Assembly: GCA_035549075.1 (NCBI GenBank) | Contig: DASZRT010000064.1 | Span: 54,329 to 118,328, forward strand | Length of the DNA: 64,000 bases | Reading direction: 5' to 3' | DNA from: DASZFV01 sp035549075 | Lineage (GTDB): Bacteria > Myxococcota_A > Polyangia > Fen-1088 | Part shown: piece by piece, positions 7,585 through 16,012 of the stretch | Layout: the number at the start of each line of letters is the position of its first letter | How positions within the stretch are numbered: the stretch's first letter is position 1 | Notes under the pieces: generated by a model | Databases searched by the model: none | What the model saw: the letters and a program-made list of their open reading frames with translations, nothing else | What the model was told of the DNA's origin: nothing | Position numbers and translations under genes: made by a program

Positions 7585-9189
7585 ATGTCCGCACAAACGA
7601 CCTACGACGTGATCATCATCGGCAGCGGCGCGGGCGGCGGGACGCTCGCCTACGCGCTCGCCGCCTCGGGCAAGCGCATCCTCTTGCTGGAGCGCGGGGA
7701 ACGCGTGCCGCGCGAGAAGGAGAACTGGAGCTCCGAGGCCGTGAACCTCCAGGCCCGCTACCACACGCGCGACATCTGGAAGGACAAGGCGGGCAAGCCT
7801 CTGCACCCGCACACGAATTACTACGTGGGTGGAAACACGAAGTTCTACGGCGCGGCGCTGTTCCGGTTGCGCAAGGAAGACTTCGGCGAGCTCAAGCACG
7901 CGGGGGGCATTTCACCGGCGTGGCCCATCACGTACGACGAGCTCGAGCCGTACTACACGCGCGCCGAGCGTCTCTACGCCGTGCACGGCGAGCGCGGCGT
8001 CGATCCGACCGAGCCGCCCGCGAACGCGCCCTACCCGTTCCCCGCCGTGAGCCACGAGCCGCGCCTGCAGCAGCTACACGACGATCTCGCGGGCCTGGGC
8101 TACAAGCCGTTCCACGTCCCGCTCGGCATCAAGCTCGACGAGGGGCGCCCCGAAAAGAGCGCCTGCATCCGCTGCGACACCTGCGACGGGTTCGCCTGCC
8201 TCGTGCACGCGAAGTCCGACGCCGAGACGTGCGCGGTCGACCCGGCGCTGGCGCACCCCAACGTCGAGCTCGTGACCGGCGCCTACGTAGCGCGCCTCGA
8301 GACGAGCGCGTCGGGGCGCGAGGTCACGGGCGTCGTCGTCGAGCGCGCCGGCCAGACCGAGCGCTACACCGGCCAGCTGGTCGTCGTGTCGGCGGGCGCG
8401 ATCAACTCGGCGGCGCTGCTGCTGCGCTCGGCGAGCGAGAAGCACCCGAACGGGCTCGCCAACCGCTCGGACGTCGTCGGGCGCCACTACATGGGGCACA
8501 CCAACTCCGTGATGATGGCGCTGTCGCGCTGCCCGAACCCGACGGTGTTTCAGAAGACGCTCGCGCTCAACGACTTCTACTTCGGCACCGAGGACTGGCC
8601 CTTCCCGATGGGTCACATCTCGTTCGTGGGCAAGCTCGATCTCCACGCGCTCAAGGCGGGCGCGCCGCCCATCGCGCCCGGCTGGACGCTGGACCTCATG
8701 GCGAAGCACTCGCTCGACTTCTGGCTCACGTCCGAGGATCTCCCCGATCCCGACAACCGCGTGACGCTCGATCGCGACGGGCGCATCGTGTTGTCGTACA
8801 CGCCCAACAACCTCGAAGGGCACGAGCGCCTTCACGCCGTGCTCAAGCAACTCCTCGCGCAGCGCTCGTGCCCCATCCACGGCAAGTCCTGCCATCAGGG
8901 CCTGTTCTCGCGCAGCCTGTTCCTCGGCGAGCGGATCCCGCTGGCGGGCGTCGCGCATCAGAATGGCACAATCCGGTTCGGGCGCGATCCGAAGACATCG
9001 GCGCTCGATCCGTTTTGCCGCGCGCACGAGGTCGACAACCTCTACGTCGTCGACGGCAGCTTCTTCCCGTCGAGCGCGGCCGTGAACCCGGCGCTCACGA
9101 TCATGGCCAACGCCCTGCGCGTCGGAGATCACCTGCTGGACCGCCTCGGCGTGTCGCGCGGCGAAACGGCGAGGGACCGTCGTGTCTGA
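7585..9189 (+). CDS. GMC-family FAD oxidoreductase
   Basis: 534 residues. The N-terminus carries the FAD dinucleotide motif VIIIGSGAGGGTLAY. The C-terminus has the GMC signature VVDGSFFPSSAAVNPALTI with the usual His/Asn catalytic region. A Cys-rich insert near residue 200 (CIRCDTCDGFACLVHAKSD) recalls electron-transferring dehydrogenases of this superfamily rather than simple oxidases. No signal peptide is visible. Family members oxidise alcohols, sugars or sterols; the substrate is unknown. Its GTAAC-N16-CGTA promoter and its position ahead of the ECF/NrsF pair tie it to the same regulon as the bufferin operon. Confidence 0.85.
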   Translation: MSAQTTYDVIIIGSGAGGGTLAYALAASGKRILLLERGERVPREKENWSSEAVNLQARYHTRDIWKDKAGKPLHPHTNYYVGGNTKFYGAALFRLRKEDFGELKHAGGISPAWPITYDELEPYYTRAERLYAVHGERGVDPTEPPANAPYPFPAVSHEPRLQQLHDDLAGLGYKPFHVPLGIKLDEGRPEKSACIRCDTCDGFACLVHAKSDAETCAVDPALAHPNVELVTGAYVARLETSASGREVTGVVVERAGQTERYTGQLVVVSAGAINSAALLLRSASEKHPNGLANRSDVVGRHYMGHTNSVMMALSRCPNPTVFQKTLALNDFYFGTEDWPFPMGHISFVGKLDLHALKAGAPPIAPGWTLDLMAKHSLDFWLTSEDLPDPDNRVTLDRDGRIVLSYTPNNLEGHERLHAVLKQLLAQRSCPIHGKSCHQGLFSRSLFLGERIPLAGVAHQNGTIRFGRDPKTSALDPFCRAHEVDNLYVVDGSFFPSSAAVNPALTIMANALRVGDHLLDRLGVSRGETARDRRV

Positions 9190-9200
9190 CCCGCGCCGCG

Positions 9201-9234
9201 CCCACCGCCGTGGGTGCCCACCATACTCGGTGGG
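9201..9234 (+). repeat. two adjacent GTGGG/CCCAC hairpins
   Basis: CCCAC-CGCC-GTGGG (9201-9214) is followed by CCCACC-ATACTC-GGTGGG (9217-9234). A further GGTGGG occurs at about 9254. The cluster sits just after the GMC stop and 127 bases before the sigma factor ATG. It could attenuate read-through into the sigma gene or be an operator; the sequence shows only the symmetry. Confidence 0.4.
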
Positions 9235-9360
9235 ATCCCAACACGCGCGGTGGGCGCGCCGCGAGGCCGCAAGACGACACGAAAGAAAAGGCCGCGTCCC
9301 GCGCGGACCACGAAGCACCGAGAGCCTCGGCCCGGTCCTTGCTGAAGCTCTCGTTGCGTC

Positions 9361-10017
9361 ATGGCTCAGCGAGCGACACCCGAACGAGATGCCGAGGACG
9401 CGGCCGAGTTGGCCGCGCTCATGGCTCGTTACTGCGACGGGGACGCGCGCGCCTTCCACGCGCTCTACGCGGCGCTCGCACCGAAGATCCTCGGCTACCT
9501 CACCGGGCTCATCGGCGATCGCGCCACGGCGGAGGATCTCCTCCAGCAAACCTTCATGAAGCTCCACCAAGGACGTGCGAGCTACGTTCGCGGCGCGAAC
9601 CCCGCGCCGTGGCTCTACACGATCGCCCACCGCGCGTGCATCGACGAGATCCGTCGCAAGAAGCGGTCGAAGGTCCGTCTCAGCACGGACGGCACGCTGC
9701 CGCGCGAGCCGGCCGCCGATCTGGGCGGCGCCGCCGAGGCGGCGGGCGCGACGTCGAACGAGGCCGACGTCGAGCGTGGGCTGGCGGCGCTCGCGACGTT
9801 GCCGGCGCTGCTGCGCGAGGCCGTGCTGCTCACGAAGATCCAAGGGCGATCGAGCGCCGAGGCCGCGCTCATCGCCGGGACGACCGCGGGCGCGATCAAA
9901 GTGCGCGCGCACCGGGGCTACGTCGCGCTTCGCAACAAGCTGCTCGGCGCGACGGAAGACGAAGGCCCGGCCGCGGCGCTCGGCGCCGTCGCGCTCGATC
10001 GCGTGGAGCTGCAATGA
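9361..10017 (+). CDS. sigF: ECF sigma factor, SigF-type
   Basis: 218 residues with sigma region 2 (FHALYAALAPKILGYLTGLIGDRATAEDLLQQTFMKLH and WLYTIAHRACIDEIRR) and region 4 (LPALLREAVLLTKIQGRSSAEAALIAGTTAGAIKVRAHRGYVAL). The next gene, overlapping by ATGA, encodes a DUF1109/NrsF-type membrane anti-sigma factor, the arrangement of the Caulobacter and Azospira SigF systems. Those systems control bufferin-like and MsrP-like genes under copper or oxidant stress, and both kinds of gene are in this window. The predicted target is GTAAC-N16-CGTA. The symbol reflects context, not a measured orthology. Confidence 0.85.
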   Translation: MAQRATPERDAEDAAELAALMARYCDGDARAFHALYAALAPKILGYLTGLIGDRATAEDLLQQTFMKLHQGRASYVRGANPAPWLYTIAHRACIDEIRRKKRSKVRLSTDGTLPREPAADLGGAAEAAGATSNEADVERGLAALATLPALLREAVLLTKIQGRSSAEAALIAGTTAGAIKVRAHRGYVALRNKLLGATEDEGPAAALGAVALDRVELQ

Positions 10018-10745
10018 AAGAGAGCCTCGAAGATCTCGGCTCGCTCGGCGCGCTGGCGTCTTCCCTCCCGCCGCCGCCGTCGAGCGACCTCCTCGCCGAC
10101 GTCGGATCGATGCGGCCCGTGCGCACGCGCGTGCCGCTCCTCGCGCTCTGCATCGTCGCCGTCGCCGCGGCCGTGTACCCGGTCGTCGGGCTCGCGATCT
10201 ACCCGCTGCGGCCCGATCTCGCCGCGCTGCCCACGTGGTGGCTCGTGTCGGTCGCGCTCGTCTGGCTCGCAGGCTTCATCGTGCCGCTGACCCTCGCGAT
10301 CATGCCGCGCGCCGGCCACGTGTTGCCCGACGGCGCGCGCGCGGGCCGCGTCGCGGGGCTCGCGTGCCTGACGGCGGTGCTGCTCGGGCTCCTGTTCACC
10401 ATCGACGCCCCCGGCGTCACGATCGTGCCGACGTCGGTATGGGAGATGTTCCGGCGCTACTGGTGGGGGTGCGTCTCGTTCGGCCTCAAGATCTCGATCC
10501 CCGCCGTGCTCGTCGCGGCAGCCGTCTTGCGCAAGGTCGCCGTGACGCGGCTGCCGTCGCTGGGCGCGGCCGTGGGTGCCGCCGGCGGTGCGTTCGCCGG
10601 GCTCGCGCTCCACGCGCTCTGCCCGGTGGGCGGCGCGTGGCACGTCGGTCTCGCGCACGGCGGCGGCGTCGTCATTGGAGCGACCATCGGCGCGTTGTGG
10701 TTGCCGCTGCTCGTGCGCCTCGGCGGCAAGCGAAACGATCGCTGA
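10014..10745 (+). CDS. nrsF: NrsF-like membrane anti-sigma factor (DUF1109)
   Basis: 243 residues. A short cytoplasmic N-terminus of about 45 residues, which would hold the sigma factor, is followed by six predicted membrane helices, as in NrsF proteins. Cysteines lie in or near the helices (LLALCIVA, GLACLTAV, WWGCVSF, LHALCPVGG); the L-H-A-L-C-P motif matches the conserved C-terminal Cys region of the family, where cysteines are thought to sense oxidants or metal. ATGA overlap with the sigma gene implies coupled synthesis. Its stop abuts the stop of the convergent sigma-54 activator with no bases between. Confidence 0.8.
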   Translation: MKESLEDLGSLGALASSLPPPPSSDLLADVGSMRPVRTRVPLLALCIVAVAAAVYPVVGLAIYPLRPDLAALPTWWLVSVALVWLAGFIVPLTLAIMPRAGHVLPDGARAGRVAGLACLTAVLLGLLFTIDAPGVTIVPTSVWEMFRRYWWGCVSFGLKISIPAVLVAAAVLRKVAVTRLPSLGAAVGAAGGAFAGLALHALCPVGGAWHVGLAHGGGVVIGATIGALWLPLLVRLGGKRNDR

Positions 10746-12356
10746 TCACGGCGTGGGCCGGCAGATGCCGAGGCGCCGCATCTTCCCGCGCAGCGTGTTC
10801 GGGTGGACGTCGAGGGCCTTGGCCGCGCCCCGCGCACCTTCGATGAGCCAGTTCTTCGCTTCGAGCGCCGCCACGATGTGACGACGCTCGGCTTCGTCGA
10901 GCGTCACGGCATCGGTTGGCGATGCCGCGACCGAGCGTGGCCCCATGCACGGCGAGCCGTCGCCCGCGAAGTCGTCGGGAAGCGCGAGCGCGCCGTCGGG
11001 GCTGAGCACGACCGCGCGCTCGAGGGTGTTCTGCAGCTCGCGTACGTTGCCGGGCCACGTGTGGGCGACGAGGCCCTGCATCACCTCGGGCGGCACGTCG
11101 ACGACGGCCTTGCCGTGCCGGCGCGCCAGCCTCGGCACGAAGTGGCGCACGAGCCGCTCGACGTCGCCGCGGCGATCGCGCAGCGGCGGCACGGCCAGCG
11201 GTATGATCGCGAGGCGGTAGTAGAGATCGCTGCGGAAGCGCCCCTCGCGAACCGCCGTCGTCAGATCGCGGTTCGTCGCCGCGATGATGCGGACGTCGAC
11301 CCTGACCGTCTTGCTGCACCCCACGGGCTCGAGCTCGCCCTCCTGCAGCACGCGCAGCAGCTTCACCTGCGCGTCGAGCGGCATCTCGCCGATCTCGTCG
11401 AGGAAGATCGTGCCGCCCTCGGCGAGCTTGAAGCGGCCTTCGCGGTTGGCGAGCGCGCCCGTGAAGGCGCCTTTGACGTGGCCGAACAGCTCGCTCTCGA
11501 CGAGGCCCGCGCTGATGGCGCCGCAGTTGACCTTGACGAGCGGCCGATCGCGGCGCGGGCTGCGCTCGTGAATGGCCCGCGCGACGAGCTCCTTGCCTGT
11601 GCCGGTCTCGCCCGTGATCAGAACGGTCGACGTCGTCGGGGCGACCTGTTCGATCTGCGCGACGAGCGCGGCGAGCGCCGGGCTCTCCCCGACGATGGCC
11701 GCGCCGTCCTGCTCGCGCCGAAGCTCCTCGCGCAGGTACTGGTTCTCCGCCTGGAGGCGCCCCTTGAGCTCGGCGATCTCTTCGAACGCCCGCATGTTCG
11801 AGACCGCGAGCGCGACTTGGTTCGCGACGTCGGCCAGGAACGCCTCGTCGTCGGTGTCGAATTGGTTCGGCTTCGTGCCGCCGAGCGTGATGGTCCCGAT
11901 GCTCTGGCGGCCGACGATGAGGGGCGCCGTGAGCAGCGCGCGGATGCCCTCGTCGCGGAGGCGGCGCTCGGGCGCGAACTCGGCCTCGCGCGCGAGGTCG
12001 CGGCGCAACAACGTCCGCTGATGATCGAACACCCAGCCGACGTGGCTGTCCTTCCGATCGAGGCAGACGCCCACGGGGAAGCGCAGCGGCGGCAAAGGGC
12101 CCTCGAGCGCGAGAATCCGCAGCTTGTCCGTCGCTGGATCATGGAGCGTGAGGGCGGCCCGATCGAACGGCACGACCCGCGCGATGGCGCGCGAGATCGC
12201 GGCCAGCAAAGTGTCACGCGTGAGGTTCGAGATGATGGCGTTGTTGACGTCCAGGATGGCGCGCTCGCGCGACGAGGGGTGCTCGGCCCGGCGCCGCGCG
12301 CCGAGCTCGTCGCGGAGCACGCGATCGTCTTCGAGGATGGAGGCCGCGACCGTCAC
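10746..12356 (-). CDS. sigma-54-dependent activator with N-terminal GAF domain
   Basis: 536 residues starting at GTG 12356, which overlaps the preceding stop (GTGA). A GAF domain (about 35-180) is followed by an AAA+ module with Walker A GETGTGKE, the sigma-54 contact loop GAFTGA, Walker B IFLDEIGEM and R-finger region, then a Fis-type helix-turn-helix (GAAKALDVHPNTLRGKMRRLGI). It resembles NorR/FhlA-type activators that sense a small ligand through GAF. Fourth gene of an operon headed by an ECF sigma factor, so sigma-54 output may be layered under ECF control. Confidence 0.92.
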   Translation of the reverse strand: MTVAASILEDDRVLRDELGARRRAEHPSSRERAILDVNNAIISNLTRDTLLAAISRAIARVVPFDRAALTLHDPATDKLRILALEGPLPPLRFPVGVCLDRKDSHVGWVFDHQRTLLRRDLAREAEFAPERRLRDEGIRALLTAPLIVGRQSIGTITLGGTKPNQFDTDDEAFLADVANQVALAVSNMRAFEEIAELKGRLQAENQYLREELRREQDGAAIVGESPALAALVAQIEQVAPTTSTVLITGETGTGKELVARAIHERSPRRDRPLVKVNCGAISAGLVESELFGHVKGAFTGALANREGRFKLAEGGTIFLDEIGEMPLDAQVKLLRVLQEGELEPVGCSKTVRVDVRIIAATNRDLTTAVREGRFRSDLYYRLAIIPLAVPPLRDRRGDVERLVRHFVPRLARRHGKAVVDVPPEVMQGLVAHTWPGNVRELQNTLERAVVLSPDGALALPDDFAGDGSPCMGPRSVAASPTDAVTLDEAERRHIVAALEAKNWLIEGARGAAKALDVHPNTLRGKMRRLGICRPTP

Positions 12357-12928
12357 GCGAGCCCCATCTCGCGAACGATCCAGGCCGACTGCCACGCGCG
12401 CTCGAAGCGGTAGGCGTCTTCCAGCGCAGCGGGCTCGGCCGTGCCTTGCCGGCGCGTCGTCCACGCCGAGAGCTGCGCCACCGCCATCGACGCGCACAGC
12501 GCCGACAGCGCCGGCGATTCGAGCTGGGCGTGCCGCACGTGCCAACTGGAGTCGTCGACGTAACCTTGCAAGGCGCCTCGTTCCTCGGCGGAGGCCGCAG
12601 CGACGAGCGCTGCGGCGTGATCGCGAACCGCGATTGAGAACCGCTGCGCCCCGCCCCGCTCCGACCACTCGTCGACGCGGGCGACGAGGCGCCCGCGCGG
12701 CGCGAGCACGCAGTCGAGCCCACTCGACAGGTCGCCGTCGAGCTCGACCTTCCACAGCTCCTCGTGCAGCCAGAACGAGAGTTGGTCCGCGCGGCAGGCA
12801 TGCACGCCGCGCCGACACATCGCCACGGGCCCCTCCGCTTCGAGCCAAGCGCCCGGACGAGGCCAAACGACGCGAGAGATCGGGCCGATCCCACCGCGCG
12901 CGAGGAACTTGTAAGCGAAGGTCGTCAC
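12353..12928 (-). CDS. conserved hypothetical protein
   Basis: 191 residues with no signal peptide or membrane segment. The N-terminus MTTFAYKFLARGGIGPISRVVWPRPGAWLE, then CRRGVHACR and LPxWL-like DQLSFWLHEELW, matches a family of uncharacterised proteins I recognise only by pattern. The rest is Ala-rich and helical, ending in RFERAWQSAWIVREMGLA. It sits between an anti-sigma gene (16 bases upstream) and the sigma-54 activator (GTGA overlap), which suggests a role in the same signalling unit. Function unknown. Confidence 0.75.
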   Translation of the reverse strand: MTTFAYKFLARGGIGPISRVVWPRPGAWLEAEGPVAMCRRGVHACRADQLSFWLHEELWKVELDGDLSSGLDCVLAPRGRLVARVDEWSERGGAQRFSIAVRDHAAALVAAASAEERGALQGYVDDSSWHVRHAQLESPALSALCASMAVAQLSAWTTRRQGTAEPAALEDAYRFERAWQSAWIVREMGLA

Positions 12929-12944
12929 GAGGCGACCGCCTCGA

Positions 12945-13199
12945 TCACGGCGCGCGGCGCGAGCGAAAGAGCGCGCGGATCCCGGCCTCGACGTCCGCGG
13001 GCAGCGCCGCCTCGGTCACGCGCCTCACGAGGCTCGAGCTCTGGTGCAGCTGCGCGAGGTACGTCGCGCACCACGGACACGCATGGAGGTGCTGTTCGAA
13101 CGAGGCGCGATCCTCGGTCGACATGACGTCCTCGAGGTAATCGTTGACGACCTCGACGACGTCGCGGCACACGAACTCCGTTTGCCTCCAGCGACTCAC
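12945..13199 (-). CDS. zinc-finger (HC2-type) anti-sigma factor, soluble
   Basis: 84 residues with the ZAS arrangement C-R-D ... F-E-Q-H-L-H-A-C-P-W-C, i.e. a His-x3-Cys-x2-Cys cluster and an upstream Cys. No membrane helix is present, so it is a cytoplasmic anti-sigma factor rather than a membrane-spanning one. Its ATG at 13199 overlaps the sigma gene stop (ATGA), the standard sign of a sigma/anti-sigma pair. Confidence 0.85.
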   Translation of the reverse strand: MSRWRQTEFVCRDVVEVVNDYLEDVMSTEDRASFEQHLHACPWCATYLAQLHQSSSLVRRVTEAALPADVEAGIRALFRSRRAP

Positions 13200-13867
13200 G
13201 ACCCTGACTCCTCGACTCTGATCCGTCCATCGTAGTGGCTCTCGAGCTGGGCCCGCAGACGTGAGCGGGCGCGATGAAGAAGCACTCGCTGGTGAGTGCT
13301 CGAGAGCCCCAAGGCGTTACAAACTTCCTCGCCAGAAAGTCCTTCGACCTCGCGAAACAGGAGGACGCTGCGTTGGACCTCGGGGAGCGCGGCGATTGAT
13401 TCCTCAAGGGCCGCGCGCAGTTCGGCGCTCAAGACGGCGCCCTCGGGCGTCTCGGGCCAGGCGCTCGGGGGCGCCTGCCAATGGCCGTCCCAACGATGGC
13501 CAGGCGGGCTGAAGCGTTCGGGAGGAACCGCCGGCTCGTCCGTCAGCTCGGCGAGGGCCGACGCCGGGATCGAGCGCAGCTCGATGCGCCGCCGCGAGCG
13601 CGCCGTGTTGATGAGGATGCCGCAGAGCCAGGTCTTCAAGGAAGATCGGCCCTGGAACTCCGCGAGCTTCTCCAGCGCCACGACCCAGGTCTCCTGCACG
13701 ACCTCTTCGGCCAAAGCGGGGTCGCGCGCCCACGACAGCGCCAGCCGGAGAAAGGGCGCTCGATGCTGCGACACGAGCTCGACGAAGGCGTCCTCGTCGC
13801 CAGCCACGATCCGGCGCGCGATCTCGAGATCGCGTGAGCCCAGCTCGGGATCTTCGCGCCCAGGCAT
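13196..13867 (-). CDS. ECF RNA polymerase sigma factor
   Basis: 223 residues. Region 2 is DAFVELVSQHRAPFLRLALSWARDPALAEEVVQETWVVAL followed by LKTWLCGILINTARSR; region 4 is IAALPEVQRSVLLFREVEGLSGEEVCNALGLSSTHQRVLLHRARSRLR. The two are joined by a linker of about 65 residues. First gene of the unit ECF / zinc-finger anti-sigma / unknown / sigma-54 activator (13867 to 10746). It does not have the NrsF partner, so it is a different system from the sigma factor at 9361. Confidence 0.92.
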   Translation of the reverse strand: MPGREDPELGSRDLEIARRIVAGDEDAFVELVSQHRAPFLRLALSWARDPALAEEVVQETWVVALEKLAEFQGRSSLKTWLCGILINTARSRRRIELRSIPASALAELTDEPAVPPERFSPPGHRWDGHWQAPPSAWPETPEGAVLSAELRAALEESIAALPEVQRSVLLFREVEGLSGEEVCNALGLSSTHQRVLLHRARSRLRAQLESHYDGRIRVEESGS

Positions 13868-13936
13868 CCGATCGGCCCCCTCCGGTCCGACAGTAGCACC
13901 AATAGCATTCTGCTCGGCGCGCGGACCGAAGGGTTC

Positions 13937-16006
13937 TCAGAGATTCGTGCCCACGTTTCCGATCGTGATGCTCGGCCCGAACAGGAACGACCAGTGGCTC
14001 GCGAGCGGGCTCGTCAGATCGGTGGGCACCTCGTGAACGTCGTCGCGCAGCTCGTACGCGATCCACGCGTGCAGGTTCACCGACGCCTGCGACGTCTCGC
14101 CCCGGTTGCCGATCGGGACGCTGACGCCGACCCCGCCCAGCACCGCCAGCGTGCGCGGGAACCCGGGCGTCGCCGCGAGGCCGATGCCCATGGCGCCAAA
14201 TTCCAGCCCGAGCAGACCTTCGTGCCCCTCGTGGTCGAGCCACGTCAGGCGTGACAGCGCGCCGAAGTTCAGCGTGAGGACGTCGCTGGGCGCCGTGATC
14301 CGAAAGAGCCCCGTCGGAATCGCCGCCGTGGCGTAGAAGCGCAGGTGCCCTTCGCCGACGACGATGAGCCACTGAGCCGACGGCAGGTTGACGTTGACCT
14401 CGGAGCCCCCGATGTCGTGGGCCTCGTCGACGACGTGCGAGACGCGAACCGTGATGCGATCGAACCGGGCTTGCACGCCATGGATCCAGAACGTGCGCGG
14501 CGCCGCGCCCGGGCGCAGCACCATGCGCTCGCTCACGTGCGCGTCGGCGCGCGGCGAGTCGTCGACCTTGGCGACGCTGACGTCGACCGTGATGTCCTGC
14601 GTGCCCTCTTCCACCTTCAGGCGTTCCCGGTGGATGATCAGACGGCAGCTCTCGCGCTGCGAGAACGGGATCGACGCCTCAGGTCCGGGTGCGATGCGCC
14701 GCGCGCCACCGTTCGCGTCGGAGCACATCATCTCGATCAGCGGCGCGGGCCCCGAGACCGACTCGCCGAGCGGCGCCGGCACGCTGGCCTCGCGGATGGG
14801 ACGCTGCACGGACTCCGTGAGGATCGCGAGATCGGTCCCGTCGAACGCGGGGGGCAACGCCGTCGCGCGGTACCCGAAGCGAAGGGCGACGAACCCGCCC
14901 GCGCTCTCTTCGGCGCGCACGCGAACCGTGTGATCGGCCGTCGACACGCGGTAGGCGCCCTCGACCGAAAGGGGCACGAGGTGGGCCGATTCTCCGACGG
15001 AGGCCATGTGCAGCACGGCGTCGCGGTTCGTGGGGATGAACGCGACCCGACCGAAGCCGGGCAGCTCCAGCGTCGCCCTCGGCTGGGGCGCCGCCCGCGT
15101 GGCCACGCTCGCGACCGCGAGCACCGAGGCGTCGGGCTCTGCGCGGCTCGCCGTGATCGTCAACTGAGAGTCGTCGATCTCGGCCGCGGCGAGCTGCACG
15201 TAAGTGGCGTCCGACGTTCGCTCGACGCGTTCGACGCGGGCCACGTCGCCGTTGGTCGTCCAACGAAGGTCTCTCGCCTCGCGCCCGCAACGATCGTCCA
15301 GCCGAACCACGACGCGCGTTCCCTCGGCGTGGCGCAGCGGAGCGCCGGACACGACGGCCGCCTGACAGTGCAGCACGGGAACGACGCGCGTGACGACGGC
15401 CTCGAGCACGTCACCGCGTGGCGAGAACACGTGGGGCGCCAACCGCACGCGCACATTCACGCCCGTCGCGGCGCCCGACACCGAACGAACGAGAACGGAC
15501 GCGTCCGAGAGCTCGCACCGGGCGGGCGCGCAGTCGACGGCGCTGACCGCTTCGGCGTGCAACAGGGGAATGCGCCCGGCCCCGCTCGTCAGGTCGACGG
15601 CCATCGCCGCCGGCAGCAAGCGATCGATGACGACGCGCGCCGGTCGCAGGACCTGCGCGGGCGTTGGCGAGGCGCCTTTCGCCACGACGGCGCCGGAAGC
15701 CGACCAGCTCAGCGAGACATCCGCCGGCAGATCGCGCGGCAACGCGAAGGCACACTGTTCGTCCTTGGCTCCCGCGATCGGCTTCGGATCGACACAGACG
15801 TCGTCGCCGGCGCGGGCGTCCTGCTTCCAGGCGACCCGAAGGCCTTTGAGGTGGGCTCCCTTGAGCTCGAGCCGACCTTGATCGGGGAACAGCGTGACGC
15901 TCGCGGCGTCGACCTCCGGCGCAGGCGGGGGAACGGTCGCAGGTTCAGCTGCCGAGCTCGCTCCCGAGAGAAGCGTCCACAAGATCGATATGAAAACGGC
16001 GCGCAT
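13937..16006 (-). CDS. large exported protein of unknown function, probable outer-membrane C-terminus
   Basis: 689 residues with a signal peptide (about 1-20, ending SGASSAAE). The first 500 residues are beta-rich and contain several paired cysteines (CVDP...EQC, DCAPARC, LHC...DDRC, MCSD...SCRL), suggesting exported Ig-like domains. The last 160 residues alternate polar and hydrophobic positions with many aromatic residues (HLRFYATAAIPTGLFRI, LAVLGGVGVSVPIG, ASHWSFLFGPSITIG), like a small outer-membrane barrel. No family recognised. It starts 6 bases after the response-regulator stop, so the two-component pair upstream is its likely operon partner. Confidence 0.7.
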   Translation of the reverse strand: MRAVFISILWTLLSGASSAAEPATVPPPAPEVDAASVTLFPDQGRLELKGAHLKGLRVAWKQDARAGDDVCVDPKPIAGAKDEQCAFALPRDLPADVSLSWSASGAVVAKGASPTPAQVLRPARVVIDRLLPAAMAVDLTSGAGRIPLLHAEAVSAVDCAPARCELSDASVLVRSVSGAATGVNVRVRLAPHVFSPRGDVLEAVVTRVVPVLHCQAAVVSGAPLRHAEGTRVVVRLDDRCGREARDLRWTTNGDVARVERVERTSDATYVQLAAAEIDDSQLTITASRAEPDASVLAVASVATRAAPQPRATLELPGFGRVAFIPTNRDAVLHMASVGESAHLVPLSVEGAYRVSTADHTVRVRAEESAGGFVALRFGYRATALPPAFDGTDLAILTESVQRPIREASVPAPLGESVSGPAPLIEMMCSDANGGARRIAPGPEASIPFSQRESCRLIIHRERLKVEEGTQDITVDVSVAKVDDSPRADAHVSERMVLRPGAAPRTFWIHGVQARFDRITVRVSHVVDEAHDIGGSEVNVNLPSAQWLIVVGEGHLRFYATAAIPTGLFRITAPSDVLTLNFGALSRLTWLDHEGHEGLLGLEFGAMGIGLAATPGFPRTLAVLGGVGVSVPIGNRGETSQASVNLHAWIAYELRDDVHEVPTDLTSPLASHWSFLFGPSITIGNVGTNL

Positions 16007-16012
16007 GGAGGC

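Noticed and set aside
8074..10014. 646-residue minus-strand frame over GMC and sigma genes
   Set aside because: No recognisable motif and fully opposite to two well-supported genes.
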